A DNA stretch of 64,000 nucleotides from assembly GCF_010500615.1 (NCBI RefSeq), contig NZ_JAAGNX010000001.1:945531-1009530 (forward strand). The letters run 5' to 3'. The notes under the pieces were generated by a model that did not search any database, was not told the DNA's origin, and saw nothing but the letters and a program-made list of their open reading frames with translations. Positions 63,566 to 64,000 of the stretch are shown in pieces (the first letter of the stretch is position 1; every line of letters begins with the position of its first letter). The stretch comes from Oceanipulchritudo coccoides. Lineage in GTDB: Bacteria; Verrucomicrobiota; Verrucomicrobiia; Opitutales; Oceanipulchritudinaceae. The position numbers and the translations under genes are program-made.

Positions 63566-64000
63566 GCCGCGCATTCGCGTACATTCTGGCATTTGTAGCC
63601 CTCGCGCATTTATCCATTGCTGATTCGCCTGATTGAGGCGGCTGATGTCGCCAGTCCATGGGCTGCTGGTCGCTATGAGATGGAGACGGTCGACAGATAT
63701 ACCGAGGAGAAGTGGAAACCTGACTTGGCTTGGTGTAGAGAGCGGGGAATCGACTACCTTCCCTGTGTATTTCCAGGCTTCAGTTGGGCGAATATGAAAA
63801 GGGATTCGGGCCTGTCAGATCAGATTTCCCGCCATGGGGGCCGCTTTCTTTGGAAACAGTTCACCAATCTGGTTGGGATTGGGGTCCAGCAGGTTTATGT
63901 CGGGATGTTTGACGAAATTGATGAAGGGACACAGATCCTGAAGGTGGATAACGAACCTCCAGTCAGTGGAAAGGATACATTCTTGAGTTATTATCCACAT
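63562..64000 (+). pseudogene. Broken GH71/99-like gene (internal deletion and frameshift, runs off the window)
   Basis: ATG 63562 overlaps the sulfatase stop by four bases and encodes a 24-residue signal-peptide-like leader (MSRAFAYILAFVALAHLSIA) that ends at a TGA (63634-63636). From about 63620, in another frame, the DNA encodes the second half of a GH71/99-like domain: LIEAADVASPWAAGRYEM, YLPCVFPGFSWANM, and VYVGMFDEIDEGTQILKVDN, matching MPLAFPGFSWANR and YIAMFDEMDEGTQIFKVSN of the 45197 gene. About 260 codons between the leader and this part are missing. The 3' end lies outside the window. Sequencing or assembly error is an alternative for the frameshift but not for the missing codons. 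Confidence 0.8.

Noticed and set aside
1-64000. CRISPR arrays, tRNA/rRNA genes, integrases, transposases
   Set aside because: No direct-repeat arrays, cloverleaf-like segments or recognisable recombinase motifs were noticed.

Overview
The window reads as a carbohydrate-degradation region from a member of the Verrucomicrobiota, probably a marine Opitutae-type organism. This is inferred from family content and not from any marker gene: two TonB-dependent receptors carrying the N-terminal ELSPFVVS-type motif common in that phylum, a PEP-CTERM protein, secreted proteins with verrucomicrobial-style C-termini, many sulfatases, and a LacI-type regulator with several candidate operators. No rRNA, tRNA, CRISPR array, integrase or insertion sequence was recognised. 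No SusD-like partner was seen beside either receptor.

Layout. 1-5.5 kb (minus): 5' part of a TonB receptor, then two GH110-type beta-helix galactosidases with a small EF-hand protein between them. 5.6-7.3 kb (plus): a DUF2071 protein, a small secreted protein with a strong terminator, and a 48-codon remnant of a short-chain dehydrogenase. 7.5-10.2 kb (plus): a secreted PQQ-type beta-propeller. 10.4-22.0 kb (minus): an apparent operon GH92 - second PQQ propeller - large GH2 - GH115. 22.2-23.6 kb: a PEP-CTERM protein and a decayed lamin-tail fragment. 23.6-29.9 kb (plus): FucP-type sugar permease - GH2 - GH92. 30-35.4 kb (minus): Na+/solute symporter - beta-helix protein - GH99-like protein with lamin-tail domain. 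35.5-38.3 kb (plus): two sulfatases. 38.4-42.6 kb (minus): GH38-family protein - pectate-lyase-like protein. 42.6-45.2 kb (plus): HAD phosphatase - sulfatase. 45.2-48.9 kb (minus): LacI regulator - cytoplasmic TIM-barrel glycosidase - GH71/99-like protein. 49.1-64 kb (plus): secreted beta-rich proteins sharing an unrecognised domain, a GH71/99-like enzyme, a TonB receptor, two sulfatases and a broken GH71/99-like gene at the window edge.

How it fits together. Receptors would bring oligosaccharides across the outer membrane. Sulfatases, alpha-galactosidases (GH110), beta-galactosidase-type GH2, alpha-mannosidases (GH92, possibly GH38), alpha-glucuronidase (GH115) and GH99-like enzymes would dismantle a sulfated heteropolysaccharide containing galactose, mannose and uronic acid. 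The permease and symporter would carry products into the cytoplasm. The substrate is an inference from family content.

The two most notable signals are (i) a palindrome centred on AAACGTTT found immediately upstream of eight genes or operons, plus one near-match upstream of a ninth, close to a LacI-family gene, suggesting a local regulon; and (ii) a secreted beta-rich domain I cannot name, present in about six copies in five proteins, once fused to a sulfatase. Several decayed copies (LTD fragment, GH71/99-like gene, SDR fragment) show recent duplication and loss.
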